Below, piece by piece: positions 18,601 to 29,076 of a stretch of DNA of 62,595 nucleotides. The notes beneath the pieces were generated by a model. It made no database searches, had not been told where the DNA came from, and worked only from the letters and a program-made list of their open reading frames with translations. The stretch is from Acidobacteriota bacterium (GTDB lineage: Bacteria; Acidobacteriota; Thermoanaerobaculia; Multivoradales; J023). Each line of letters begins with the position of its first letter. The first letter of the stretch is position 1. The stretch lies in contig JAJCXO010000269.1 of the NCBI GenBank assembly GCA_029263395.1, forward strand, positions 1 to 62,595. The letters are read 5' to 3'. A program made the translations under genes and the position numbers.

Positions 18601-19845
18601 GCTGGCAGACGGCGTCGCCTCGAGGCAGAGGGGCGATTCGCGTTTCTCTCGTGGCTGATAAGCGTTCAGCACTTCCGCTCCGAGGGCGGCTCCATCGGCC
18701 GCCTCGGCTTCCGGCAGGTTCTGAAACACCACCACGCTCTCGAACATCGTACGTTCAGCGGCGATGCCCGCAGCCTCCCGAATCTCAGTCGCGGAGCAGT
18801 GCTGATAATCCTGAAGCTCGTTGACGCGGGTCTGTACTTGCTCGAGCCAATCCTCGAGTAGGCTTTGCGGCTGGGTCGACAGCCGCAAAGGCAGCGTACC
18901 GATCAACAGGCCGACCATTGACTCGACGTCCGGCAGCTCGGGAGAACGCCCCGAGAGGGTGACACCGAAGACCACCTCGCGGCACCCGGACAGGCGCGAC
19001 AGGAGCAGTCCCCAGGCCGCCTGGATGAGAACGTTCTGGGTCACCCGACAACGCCGCGCCATCGCGACTAAACCGATGGCCAGCTCTTCCGGCAAGGTAA
19101 CGGTCGCTTCCCCGGAAGCCTCCCGCTCCGAGACACCGAGGCGATCGAACGGCAGCGGCGTCGGCACATCGACGCTGCTCAGGGTCGTCCGCCAATAGGC
19201 GTCGTCTTCGCTTCGATTCTTGGTCTCGAGCCACCGGACATAGCTTTGGAACGCCGGCGCCGGCGGCAGTGTCAGCTCCTGCCCCTTGCGGTACGCCTCG
19301 TAGAGGGCACAAACTTCGTCGAAGATGACCACCATCGACCAGGCGTCGAGTTGAATGTGATGACAGCTCCACACCAACTCCCAGCGTTCGTCTGCTAATC
19401 GAATCAGGGTCAGACGAGTCAGCGGCGGCCGGCGCAGATCGAATCCCTCGGCCTCGTCGTCGCGGAAGAAATCCTCCAGCGAGCGTTGACGCTCGGCCGG
19501 CGTCTGGGTGCTGAAGTCGAGCATTCGCATAGGGATGCGCAGCTTGCGAAAAATCACCTGGAAGGGCTTCGGCCCCCGGTCCCAGACGATACGCGAGCGC
19601 AGGGAATCATGGCGATCGATGACCTTCTGCCAGGCCTGCTCGAGCGCTATCGGATCGAGCTCGCCGGCAAACGAGAAACAACGCTGCTGGAAGTAGACCG
19701 GATCCTCGGGATGCGCCAGACCATGGAACAACATCCCTTCCTGGGTCGGGGTCAGTGGGAACATCGCCGTGACTAAATCCTTACGTCGCGACCTCCGTTC
19801 GCTGTGCAGTCCGCCTGGCTGACTCGTATCGGTTTGCTGGCTCAT
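15667..19845 (-). CDS. NRPS, C-A(Asp)-[FkbM methyltransferase]-T
   Basis: One-module synthetase (1392 aa) predicted to add aspartate. C about 30-470 has a catalytic HHIQLDAW (H162/H163). A spans about 490-940, with SGTTGAPK near 634. The pocket reads D-L-T-K-I-G-H-V-G-K, close to the Asp code DLTKVGHIGK, so the assignment is fairly strong. An FkbM-type methyltransferase is inserted at about 945-1215, before the final A motif (ANGKVD near 1265). The T domain is GGHSLL, Ser 1331. There is no E domain, so L-Asp is expected; its C domain accepts the D-Ser chain made by the preceding C-A-T-E protein. The ATG at 19845 overlaps the upstream stop by 4 bp (ATGA) with GGAG about 9 nt before it. Confidence 0.95.
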   Translation of the reverse strand: MSQQTDTSQPGGLHSERRSRRKDLVTAMFPLTPTQEGMLFHGLAHPEDPVYFQQRCFSFAGELDPIALEQAWQKVIDRHDSLRSRIVWDRGPKPFQVIFRKLRIPMRMLDFSTQTPAERQRSLEDFFRDDEAEGFDLRRPPLTRLTLIRLADERWELVWSCHHIQLDAWSMVVIFDEVCALYEAYRKGQELTLPPAPAFQSYVRWLETKNRSEDDAYWRTTLSSVDVPTPLPFDRLGVSEREASGEATVTLPEELAIGLVAMARRCRVTQNVLIQAAWGLLLSRLSGCREVVFGVTLSGRSPELPDVESMVGLLIGTLPLRLSTQPQSLLEDWLEQVQTRVNELQDYQHCSATEIREAAGIAAERTMFESVVVFQNLPEAEAADGAALGAEVLNAYQPREKRESPLCLEATPSASDIDFHLGFHQPRFESVDAERILQHLGVILRGFLTSPKATLSALPLLSESQKSQLLLAGNSASVASPAGCFHQLFVDTVQAHRQSPAVASDERTLTYEELEHGANRLAHLLIARGVGPEEPVAILLERSVEALVAMLAVIKAGGAYVPMEPSNPAERLATLMQEAHIRHGISRSQTLRSAALVRAHFLLLDQEQDALQQLPVTAPAVVIHPEHLMYLLFTSGTTGAPKAVAIEHRQAVAYAEAVRERLDLEGPCSFANVSSLAADLGNTGIFGAWLTGGCLHVLSTAQVADPEATAEYLARHEIDALKIVPSHFAVLRSLPEPQRVVPRQRLILGGEASRWQDVREIQALTPDCRVFNHYGPTETTVGVLAFDATTDTADADGALPLGSPLRHATAHVLDATMSLLPAGVAGELWIGGQGVARGYHGMSAQTAERFRPDPFSGQRGTRLYRTGDRAIRQSDGELSFLGRVDHQVKVRGFRVELEEVASVLQAHPAVDQAVALPLADDDGRVDELVGFAVPGRRHGATIDERPRVELSNGMWIVESNERETDYLYHDIFEQRAYLRHGVRLPADPCVLDIGANIGMFSLLVASLRPAARILAFEPIAPVHQALALNAELYAPAVETFACGLAAQEGEAEFVHYPEYSVMSGLAEYANADAELDVLRRYLAAQGEGTDDAQGEGADDAQAAAELDQVLAERLQGEAYTCRLRRLSEVLHTEGIERVDLLKVDVQRAELDVLRGLDKDDWSRIDQVVVEVHDVRPDGVDRGRVEELQGLLEGLGFEVVCEQEEVLRGSDLFTLYAVRPQRRPAGEEVPSLPPVGVVGEEHLRADLAQKLPPYAVPSRIILLSELPLTANGKVDLSRLAELARDTADASAAAASDGELTPLEQDLLEIWREVLETPDVDPRTSFFDQGGHSLLVMKMLVRLRHTMDVQVPLRRFLDNPTISGLALTVVELQASQLDEAAVAELLASMETAAD
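16201..17013 (-). other. FkbM-family methyltransferase domain embedded in the Asp A domain
   Basis: About 270 residues between the core and C-terminal subdomain of the Asp adenylation domain. SAM motif VLDIGANIGMFSLL lies near residue 989, followed by AFEP, and DLLKVDVQRAELDVLRG (about 1136-1152) is the FkbM hallmark. FkbM proteins are usually O-methyltransferases. With Asp as substrate the candidate acceptors are the side-chain carboxylate or a hydroxyl added elsewhere; N-methylation is less likely for this family. Confidence 0.85.
16543..16590 (-). repeat. 24-bp tandem duplication within the FkbM domain
   Basis: Two adjacent 24-bp copies with a few substitutions, translated as QGEGTDDA then QGEGADDA, in an acidic loop of the methyltransferase. 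The frame is preserved. Confidence 0.75.
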
Positions 19846-22800
19846 TCCGGGTCTCCAACCACTTCGGTCAATTCGGCATAGAGGTCGTCGAGCACTCCCT
19901 GATCGAGGGCGAGCTCGGGAAAATCTGATGGGGTGAAGCCGCCGGCTTCAGACTCGAGACAATGGGCGACGAGGCGTCGCAGGCTGGCGAGAAAGCCGTC
20001 GGCGAGGCATCGCAGGGTCGCTTCCTCATAACGGGCACCGCTGTAGCTCCACTCCACCTGCAGGCACCTCTGCTCAACCTTGGCCTCGATCTCGATCTGG
20101 TGAGAGCGCGGGGTTGCCGGCGGCACCGGGTCGCCACCCGAGCCCGGCACGTCGACGAAAATCGACGCTTCGCCGAGCGCGCGATCGACTTGCCCCAGGT
20201 TGTTGAACAGCACCTGGGCTGGCGGCAAGCTGGCCAGTTGGGTGGCCACCGCCGCGTCGTCGCCGAGATGGAGCAGGTGGCCGTAACCGACACCGTTCCG
20301 CGGCACCCGCCGCAGCTGCTCTTTGACCGCTTTGAGGGCGGCGCCCGGCTCGGGCACCGTCCGCAGATCCAGCACCACCGGATAAAGCGTCGTCAACCAA
20401 CCCACGGTCCGCGACAGGTCGCCGACGTCACGGCCGTGCCCTTCGAGATCGACGGCCAGGAGACGCTGCCCGCCCCACTCACCGAACGACTCGACCACCG
20501 CGGTCAGCAGTAGATCGTCGATTCGGGTGCGATAGACCGCCGGCACCTCCTGCAGCAGCGCTGCCGTCTCGTCTCGCGACAGCGCAATCTGACAAGACCG
20601 CGCATCCGCCTCGGTGTTGCTCCCCGCAGGCCGGTCGACCGGCAGGGCACAGACTTCGTTGCGCAGCGGATCGAGCCAATAGGGGACCTCGGCCATCGCG
20701 GTCTCCAGGCTCTCGTCAGCGCCAGCGCCCTCGGCCCAGCTCTTGATCGACTGGCTCTTCGGCGGCAGCTCGATCGCGTCGCCGGCAGCGGCCTGCTGCC
20801 ACGCCAACTGCAGGTCGGCGAGCAAAATCTGCCACGACACCGCGTCGACCACCAGATGATGGGCAACCAAAAGCAAGCGGGCAGCGTCAGAGCCTGTAGC
20901 GCGAGCGCCGTCTCCGAGGGCGCGGTCTCCGAGACGGAAGAGAACCAATCGCACCAGGGGTCCAGTCCCCAGATCGAGACTGGCCTGGACCGTTTGAGCT
21001 TGCGTTTCGATGTGCTCTTCGAGCATGCCCGCCGGCACCTGTGAACAATCCACCACGTCCAGCGGAGCCGTCTCGTCCGGAGCCGCGATCACCTGGATCC
21101 AGCCGCCGTCCTCCCGGCGGAACTGCGCCCGCAGGGCGTCATGCTGCCGCAGCACCACAGCCAACGCCTGCCGCAGATGATCCGGATTGGGCTCGCTCTC
21201 GAGCCCCAGGAAGAGAGACAAGTTCCAGTGATGGGGGGCGGGCAGATCGCGACCAAAGAACCACTGTTGGATCGGCGACAACGGCACCCTCCCCGTGACC
21301 GGCTCCTGCGAGGTCTCGGCTTTTTGATGGCTCGCCCGCACCGCCTTCAACGCCAGATCGGCGATGCGCGGTTGATCCAGCAGGTCGCGCAGCTCGAGCG
21401 TCAGCCCCCGCCGCTGGGCCTTGGCGATCACCTGAATGCCAAGGATCGAGTCGCCGCCGAGCTCGAAGAAATGATCGTGCACACCGACGTCGGATATCCC
21501 GAGGACCTCTAGCCAAATCGCCGCCAGGGTTTCTTCGACCGGATCGCTCGGTGCCACGCGTGCGTCGGGCTCCGCCTCGTTTGTCACTGCCGACAGTGCC
21601 TTGCGGTCGATCTTGCCGCTCGGTGTCAGAGGCATCGACTCCAACGTCACGTAGAGGCCGGGAATCATGTGAGAGGGCAGGCGCTCGGCGAGAAACTCAC
21701 GCAGCTCGGACGGCGCGGGAGGCGTCGAAGCAACCACGTAGGCCGCCAGTTTGGCGTGATCCCCGGCGCCGCTCGACGACCCTGTCGAGACCATCACCGC
21801 GGCGCCGCGCACGCCGGGAAACTCGGCCAGTGCCGCTTCGATCTCCCCCAGCTCGATACGGAAGCCGCGCACTTTCACTTGGTGATCGAGGCGTCCCAGA
21901 TAATCCACCGCGCCGTCAGAGCGCCAACGGCAAGAATCCCCGGTCCGGTAGAGCCGCGCCCCCCTCCCGCCGAAGGGATCGGGGACGAAACGCTCCGCGG
22001 TCAAGCTCGGTCGACCATGGTAGCCGCGAGCCAATCCGATCCCCCCGATACCGAGCTCGCCGGCGACGCCGCGGGCAACCAGTTGCAGACGCTGGTCGAA
22101 GAGATGAACCTGTAGGTTGGCAATCGGTCGCCCGATCGGTACCCCCAGAGTGTCGGTCTCAGCATCGCACGCCCACCAGGTAACGTCGACCGCCGCCTCG
22201 GTGGGCCCGTAAAGGTTGAAGAATCCAGCCCGCGGGAAGGCGGTGCGACCGGTGGCCGGCAGATCGGGAGCCAGCGCCTCTCCGCTGCAGATCACCCGCC
22301 GCACGCTGTCGACGGCTGCTACCTGGGGGTGATCGAGATAGGCCCGCAGCATAGACGGCACGAAGTGCAACGTAGTGACAGCGTGAGTGTCGATCAGATC
22401 CGCCATATAGGTCGGCTCGCGATGACCTCCGGGCTTCGCGACCACCAGCCGAGCTCCGGTCACCAGCGGCCAGAAAAACTCCCACACTGAGACATCGAAA
22501 CTGTACGGTGTTTTTTGCAGCACCGTGTCATCGGTGTCGAGGACAAAGGCTTCCTGCATCCAGCGCAGGCGATTGACGATGGCACGATGGGAGTTCATCG
22601 CGCCCTTGGGTCTACCGGTAGATCCCGAGGTGTAAATCACGTAGGCGAGGCTCTGCGGGCTGCTGGAGACCACCGGTCGAACCTCGGATAGAGCCGCAAT
22701 CTCGGCCCGGGATCGGTCGAGCAGGACCGTTCGCTCGACGGCCTCCAGCGGCAGTGTCGCCGTCAAGGTCTCCACGCTCAGCAGTATGGTGGCGTCGGAA

Positions 22801-24464
22801 TCGGCCAGCATGAACGCCTGGCGGGCCCGCGGATACTCCGGATCGATCGGCACGTAGGCGCCACCCGCCTTGAGTACCGCCACCAGCGACACCACCAGCT
22901 CCAGGGAGCGCTCGAGACAGACCGCTACCCGGGCGTCGGGTCCAACCCCGAGAGCGATCAGGTAGTTGGCGAGCTGGTTGGCCTGACGGTCGAGCTCGGC
23001 GTAAGTCAGCTGGCGGTCCTCGAAGACTACCGCCGGCAGCTGCGGCGTGCGGTCCACTTGCTCCTCGATCAACTGCTGGAGGCAAACCGAGGGGCCGTAG
23101 TCGCGATCGGTGCCGTTGAAGGTATGGGCCAGCTCACGCCGGTCGGCGGCGTCCAGCGGCGACAGCTCGCCGAGCTGGGCGTCCGGACTCGCGACCATAC
23201 GTGCAAGCAGCTTCAGGGTGTGGCCCAGCACCTGACGGGCCTGGTCGGCAGCGAGCTGATCGGTGCGGTAGACGAGGCTGAAATGAGGTTCAGCGCCGTC
23301 GACCATCTCCAAACTGACGGGAAACTCGGTAGCGACGTCGAAGCTCTCGTGCGCTATCTCAAGTCCAGCCTCGGCCTCGTCTTCGGCGTCATCTCCGCCT
23401 CTGCCGGCTTCGAACACCAGGTTGGTGCTCAACAGCGGCTCGCCACCCTGGACGTCGCTCCATCCCTGAATGCGGGCCAGTGGAGTATAGGCATATTCCT
23501 GGGCCTCCAACTGACGATGCTGCAGCTCGTGCAACCAGGCGCCGAGCTTCGTTGCGGGATCGATGAAACAGCGCACCGGCAGGGTGTTGATGAACAGCCC
23601 GATAATCGATTCGACCCCCGACAGCGCTGCCGGACGACCCGATACGGTGGTACCGAACACCACTTCCCGTTCGCCACTGTAGTGATGCAGCAACAGAGCC
23701 CAGGCGCCCTGCACCAGAGTGCTGAAGGTCCAGCCACCGCGTCGGGCGAAGCCCGCCAGCTCATCGCCGTGCCACGTCGTCTCCACCTTGGCGTGCGACA
23801 CGCTGCCGGCTACCGGGCGCTCGAGCCCAAGGGTGGACGGCTGGTCGAGCCCGGCCAGCTGGGCGCGCCAGAAAGCCTCGGCGCGATCTAGATCTTGGGC
23901 TTGCAGCCAGCCGATGTAGTCGCGGAACGGGCGCGCTGGCGGCAGCGGACTCGCCTGGCCACGGCCAAAGGCTCGGTAGAGCGTCCAAACTTCGTCGAGC
24001 ACCAGCGCCAGAGACCAGCCGTCGAGCAGCAAATGATGGTGGCTCCACACGAAGTGATGTCGATCCGGGTCCAGCCGCACCAGTCGCAAACGCATCAAGG
24101 GTGCCTTGGCGAGATCGAACGCCAGCTGACGGTCGCTATTGATCATGGCCGCCAGCCGGGTCGCCTGGTCTGCCGGCTCGAGGTCGCTCCAGTCTTCGAC
24201 TTCGAACGGCAGCGAGACCTCCCGCATAACCAGCTGGACCGGCCGGTCCAGCTCCTCCCAGTCGAAGACCGAGCGCAGGACCGGATGGCGATCGAGGACG
24301 TCCTGCCAAGCGGCGCGGAAAGCTGCGAGGTCTAGGTCGCCGCGCAGCTCGGTGCTGAGTTGCGCCCGGTAGGCCGCCGATTCGGGATCAGCCAGCGTAT
24401 GAAAGAGCATCCCCTCCTGCATCGGGGACAGCGGATAGATGTCTTGAATTGCTTGGGTGTCCAT
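19842..24464 (-). CDS. NRPS, C-A(Ser)-T-E
   Basis: One-module synthetase (1540 aa) predicted to add D-serine. C about 5-450, of the type accepting a D-residue donor, has SHHHLLLDGW (near residue 143). A spans about 455-960 and its pocket D-V-W-H-I-S-L-V-D-K is close to the Ser code DVWHLSLIDK. T has GGDSIL, Ser 1006. An E domain (about 1040-1500) has AHHLVVDAVSW (H1202/H1203), EGHGRD and RTVGWLTTLYPV. I chose the ATG at 24464: AGGA lies about 9 nt upstream and the protein then opens MDTQAIQDIYPLSPMQEG, a normal C-domain start. A GTG at 24488, overlapping the giant gene's stop by 8 bp, is possible but less likely. It follows another Ser-E module, so D-Ser-D-Ser is expected. Confidence 0.96.
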   Translation of the reverse strand: MDTQAIQDIYPLSPMQEGMLFHTLADPESAAYRAQLSTELRGDLDLAAFRAAWQDVLDRHPVLRSVFDWEELDRPVQLVMREVSLPFEVEDWSDLEPADQATRLAAMINSDRQLAFDLAKAPLMRLRLVRLDPDRHHFVWSHHHLLLDGWSLALVLDEVWTLYRAFGRGQASPLPPARPFRDYIGWLQAQDLDRAEAFWRAQLAGLDQPSTLGLERPVAGSVSHAKVETTWHGDELAGFARRGGWTFSTLVQGAWALLLHHYSGEREVVFGTTVSGRPAALSGVESIIGLFINTLPVRCFIDPATKLGAWLHELQHRQLEAQEYAYTPLARIQGWSDVQGGEPLLSTNLVFEAGRGGDDAEDEAEAGLEIAHESFDVATEFPVSLEMVDGAEPHFSLVYRTDQLAADQARQVLGHTLKLLARMVASPDAQLGELSPLDAADRRELAHTFNGTDRDYGPSVCLQQLIEEQVDRTPQLPAVVFEDRQLTYAELDRQANQLANYLIALGVGPDARVAVCLERSLELVVSLVAVLKAGGAYVPIDPEYPRARQAFMLADSDATILLSVETLTATLPLEAVERTVLLDRSRAEIAALSEVRPVVSSSPQSLAYVIYTSGSTGRPKGAMNSHRAIVNRLRWMQEAFVLDTDDTVLQKTPYSFDVSVWEFFWPLVTGARLVVAKPGGHREPTYMADLIDTHAVTTLHFVPSMLRAYLDHPQVAAVDSVRRVICSGEALAPDLPATGRTAFPRAGFFNLYGPTEAAVDVTWWACDAETDTLGVPIGRPIANLQVHLFDQRLQLVARGVAGELGIGGIGLARGYHGRPSLTAERFVPDPFGGRGARLYRTGDSCRWRSDGAVDYLGRLDHQVKVRGFRIELGEIEAALAEFPGVRGAAVMVSTGSSSGAGDHAKLAAYVVASTPPAPSELREFLAERLPSHMIPGLYVTLESMPLTPSGKIDRKALSAVTNEAEPDARVAPSDPVEETLAAIWLEVLGISDVGVHDHFFELGGDSILGIQVIAKAQRRGLTLELRDLLDQPRIADLALKAVRASHQKAETSQEPVTGRVPLSPIQQWFFGRDLPAPHHWNLSLFLGLESEPNPDHLRQALAVVLRQHDALRAQFRREDGGWIQVIAAPDETAPLDVVDCSQVPAGMLEEHIETQAQTVQASLDLGTGPLVRLVLFRLGDRALGDGARATGSDAARLLLVAHHLVVDAVSWQILLADLQLAWQQAAAGDAIELPPKSQSIKSWAEGAGADESLETAMAEVPYWLDPLRNEVCALPVDRPAGSNTEADARSCQIALSRDETAALLQEVPAVYRTRIDDLLLTAVVESFGEWGGQRLLAVDLEGHGRDVGDLSRTVGWLTTLYPVVLDLRTVPEPGAALKAVKEQLRRVPRNGVGYGHLLHLGDDAAVATQLASLPPAQVLFNNLGQVDRALGEASIFVDVPGSGGDPVPPATPRSHQIEIEAKVEQRCLQVEWSYSGARYEEATLRCLADGFLASLRRLVAHCLESEAGGFTPSDFPELALDQGVLDDLYAELTEVVGDPE

Positions 24465-24480
24465 GGTGTGGATTCCTGGC

Positions 24481-27400
24481 CTAGCCACCGAATTTGTTCA
24501 GCAGCTTCGCCAGCTGCTGGTCGTCGGCGTCGACGAGCGAGAACTCGGCGGTCGAGGTCGCTTCCGGCTTCACGAACGTGGAGCCGGAAGCCAATTGCCG
24601 GAGAAAGTCCACCTGGCTCGCCGCCAGGCGATCGATCGTTGCTTGATGATGGAGGTTGCGACTGAAAGCCCAGCTGACCTGCAAGCAACCGTCGCTGATC
24701 TCGGCGATGCACTCGAGCACGTGGGAGCGTCTTCCCGCGAGACTCACCGCGGAGCCTTCCGACTCGGTCGCCGGCGCCAAGGTGCCGGCAGCCGGCAGCG
24801 CTGCGTCGAGCTGACCCATGTAGTTGAATATGACCTCCGCGGGCGCGGCGGCGCGTAACGGTGCAGCGCCAGTGCCACCGGCGTCGGAATAGCGCAAGAG
24901 CCCATATCCCAGGCCCCGGTTCGGCACTCGGCGGAGCTGGCTGGCAACGCTGGCCAGCGTCTCACCTGGGTCGGCGTCCGGTGCGGCCTCGAGCAGGACT
25001 GGATAGATCGCGGTCAACCAGCCGACGGTGCGAGACAGGTCGATCTCGGGGAAGAGGTCTTCGCGGCCGTGGCCCTCGAGCTCGACCTTGAGACGGCGCG
25101 CGCCGCTCCATGTCGCAACAGCGGCGTACAAGGCTGCCAGCAAGGCATCCTCCACCGAGGAATCGTAGGAGTTCTGCAGCTGCTGGCGTAGGGCTTCCGT
25201 CTCCCCGGCGTCGAGGGCAGCGACCGCCATGCCGGTGGACGATTCACTGTTCTCCCCGGCCGCTAGATCCCGTGGCAGCGGCGCGGTCTCGACCCGGCCG
25301 TTGGCGCGCCAGAAAGACGTTTCAGCGCGCAAGGCATCCGAGTGTGCGTGCTGCTCGAGCCGCTCGGCCCACTCCTTGGCCGACGTCGTCTTGGCGGGCA
25401 GAACCGGCCGGACGCCACGCTCAAGATCGGCTAGCAGGAGTTGCAGATCTTCCAGCAACACCCGCCAGGAAACTCCGTCGCTCACCAGGTGATGGAGCAC
25501 CAGGTGGAGGCGGTCGCCGGACCTATCCGGCAGTCGGTAGTGGACGGCCCGCAGCAGCGGTCCAACGGCTAGATGCAAAGAACCCTGGGATGCTGCGGCG
25601 CCACGCTCCAGCTCGCCGGTGGCCGCGGCAGCATCGAGTCGCGACAGATCGACGCTGGTGAACGGCGATCGACCGTCGGGCAAGCTGCCATGCTGACGCC
25701 ACCTGCCGTCGTCCCGCGAGAACCGCAGGCGCAAGGCATCATGGTGCTCAAGCAGAAGGGCAACTGCCCGATTGATCAGCGAGGGAGTGAGCGGCTTCGA
25801 GCTGCGCAATAGCAGCGGCAGATTCCAATGATGTGCTGCGGGCTGATTCTGGGCGAAAAACCAGCTCTGCGCCGGTAGCAGCGGATGCTCGCCGACCACA
25901 AGTCCTTGTTCAGCGACGACCGCGGCTCCGCTACCTACCTCACGAGCCAGCTGCGCCACGGTTGCAGCGGTGAACACCTGGCGCGGGGTCAGCGCCAACC
26001 CGGCCTGATGGGTGCGAGCCACCACCTGCAGGCTGAGGATGGAGTCGCCTCCAAGCTCTAGGAATCGATCGTGGCGTCCAACCTTGTCGACCCGTAGGAC
26101 CGTCTGCCAGATCTCTGCCAAGATCGCCTCGGTGGGATTCGCTGGCGGCTCGTACGCTACCGAGCGCTCACCGTGCTGCTCCTCCGGGGTTGGCAAGGCG
26201 CGACGATCAAGCTTGCCGCTGGGGGTCACAGGCCAGTCGTCGATCGCCAGCCACAAACTCGGAACCATGTAGTCGGGCAGTCGTTGGGAGAGGTAGGTCC
26301 GCAGCTCATCGATGTCAGGCCGAGCGCCACTGTCGTCCGCGACCGTCTGCACGTAGGCCACCAAGCGTGCATCGCCGGGCTGATCCCGCCGCGCCAGAAC
26401 CGCGGCAGCGACCACCGCGGAGTGTTGAAGCAAAACGGCTTCGATCTCGCCCAGCTCGATGCGGAATCCGCGCACCTTCACCTGGAAGTCGAGACGGCCG
26501 AGGAACTCCACCGCACCGTCGGCGGCAAAGTGCGCTAGGTCGCCGGTGCGATAGAGGCGCTGCCCGTCACCGGCAGGATCCGGAACGAAGCGTTCGGCGG
26601 TCAAGGCCGGTCGACGGTGGTATCCCCGGGCCAGCCCGACGCCGCCGATACAGAGCTCGCCGGCTGCGCCCGGCAGGGCCGGCCGGCCGTCGGTCCCGAC
26701 AACGAGGATTTGCAAATTCGAAATCGGGCGCCCGATCGGCATCTTGCCGCTCTCTTCGACGCCGTCACAGGGCTGGGCCGTGACGTCGACCGCCGCTTCG
26801 GTGGGGCCATAGAGGTTATGTAGCTGAGCATGTGGCAACAGCTCTCGGCAGCGGCTCGCCAGATCAGCCGGCAGGGCTTCACCACTGCAAAGGATGCGTC
26901 GCAGGCTGCGGCATCGGCCGTTGTCGGCGGTGGCCAGGAAAGCCTGCATCATGGTGGGCACAAAGTGGAGCGTAGTCACTCCCTCAGCGGCGATCAGATC
27001 CATCAGGTAGTCTGGATCCTTGTGACCTTCCGGCCGCGCCACAACCAGGCCGGCGCCGGTGAGCAACGGCCAGAAAAACTCCCATACCGACACGTCGAAG
27101 CTGAACGGGGTCTTCTGCAGCACCCGATCGTCGCCCCTCAAGCCGTAGGCATCCTGCTTCCAAAGCAGGCGGTTGACGATCGCGCGGTGTGAGTTGGCGG
27201 CCCCCTTGGGTCGACCCGTCGAGCCGGAGGTGTAAATCACGTACGCCGGGTGCTCCGGCGACATCTCGACCTCGGGCATGGTCTCATTAGCGGCCGCGAT
27301 CGCCGCCGCTTCCGCCTCGAGCACCAACACTCGGACGCTGCTGTCGCGCCAGCGTGCGGCAACCTCGCCGCCGGTGATCAACACCGGCGCTGCCGAATCC

Positions 27401-29076
27401 TCGAGCATGTAGGTCTGCCGATCATCCGGATAGCCGGGGTCGATCGGCACGTAAGCGCCCCCCGACTTGAGCACCGCCAGCAGGGACACCACTAGGTCCA
27501 CGGAGCGGTCGAGACTGACCGCCACCAGGACCTCCGGGCCAACCCCAAGAGCTCGTAGATGATTGGCCAGCTGGCTGGCCCGGCGGTCGAGGTCGCGATA
27601 GGACAGCCCCTGGCCGTCGTAGATCACCGCCGGACGGTCCGGGGTCGTCGCAGCCTGGTGGGCGATCCGCTGATGCAGAATCTGCGGTCCGCGGTAGCGA
27701 GTCGAGGTGTCGTTCCATTCCACCACACTCCGGTGCCGCTCCACAGCATCGAGAATCGGCAGCTCTCCGAGCGCAGAATCTGCGCGCTCGGCCAAGTGGA
27801 CCATTCGCCGGCGCAAACGCTCCAAGAGCAGACGGATCGGCGCTGCAGCGAAGCGATCCGCTTGGAAGGCGATGCTCAGGCTGAGTCGGTCACCGGGCTC
27901 GATGACCAGCGTGATCGGATAGTTGCTCTGCTCGAAGTCCCAGTCGTTGCTGATCTCCAACCGGTCGTCAGCCCCACCGAGAGACTCCTCCACCGGATAG
28001 TTCTCGAACACCAGGATGCTGTCGAACAAGGCCTGTCCCGACGGCACTTCGCTCCACCCCTGCACTCGGGCCAAGGGAGTATGCCCGTGCTCGCGCATCT
28101 CCGCCTGCTGGCCTTGTAAGCGGCCAAGCCATTCACGAACGGTAACCTCGGGTGCAGTTTCGAGCCGAACCGGCAAGGTATTGAGGAACGTCCCCACCAT
28201 GTCTTCGACCCCAGCTAGCTCCGGTGGGCGTCCTGATACTGTGGAGCCGAAGACGACGTCTCGGCGACCACTCAGCTGGCTCAGCAGCAGTGCCCAGGCT
28301 CCTTGGGCCAGAGTGTTGGCCGTAATTCCGAGAGTTCTGGCCGCAGTCAGGACGCAGTCGGTCTGCTGCTGCGACAAGAAGATCTCGACCTTGCCGTAGC
28401 CGGTGGCGTCAGAGGTGGCCGGGCCACCGAGGTCGATCGGTGTCGGCTCCTCAAATCCGTCAAGCAGCTGGCGCCACCAGGCCTCGGAAGATTCGGTACT
28501 AGACGACTCGATCCAGGCAATGTAATCGCGGTAGGGACGGGTCGAGAGCCGCGTCTCCGGCGCTCCCTGCAGCTCCGTTGCATAAAGTTTCGCCAGCTGC
28601 TCGAAGATCACCGGCAGACTCCAGCCGTCCATCACCAGCTGGTGGAAGCTCCAGATCATACGCACGCGCTCTTCGCCGGTCCGGAACAGCGCAATGCGCG
28701 CCAGCGGAGCCCGCGCCGGCTCGAAGCCGCGCCGACGGTCATCTTCCAGGTAACGTTCGAGCTTGCGCTGCAACTCGTCAGCGTTGAGCTCGCGCCAGTC
28801 AGCGACCTGCCACGGTAAGTCAGCGTCGCTCAGCACGACGGTGAGCGGCCGGTCAGCTCCCTCCCACAGGTAGGCGGAGCGTAACGGCTGGTGCGCCGCG
28901 ACCAGGCGACTCCAGGCGCGACGTAGAGCCTCGAGGTCATGAGGTCCCCGCAGCTCGAAGCCGAATTGGGCGACGTACATGCCCGCCTCCGGCTCGAACA
29001 CGCTGTGGAACAGCATACCCTCCTGGGTCGGCGCCAGTGGATAGAGATCCTCGACTTCCGCCGAAACCCGGGTGAG
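24481..29076 (-). other. NRPS module 5: C-A(Ser)-T-E
   Basis: C about 9545-10000 has FHQLVMDGW, with Gln9685 in place of the second catalytic His. A about 10010-10510 has pocket D-V-W-H-L-S-L-V-D-K, one change from the Ser code DVWHLSLIDK. T Ser 10551. E about 10590-11030 has LHHLVSDG (H10734/H10735) and EGHGRED, so D-Ser is expected. The protein ends KLLNKFGG. Confidence 0.9.
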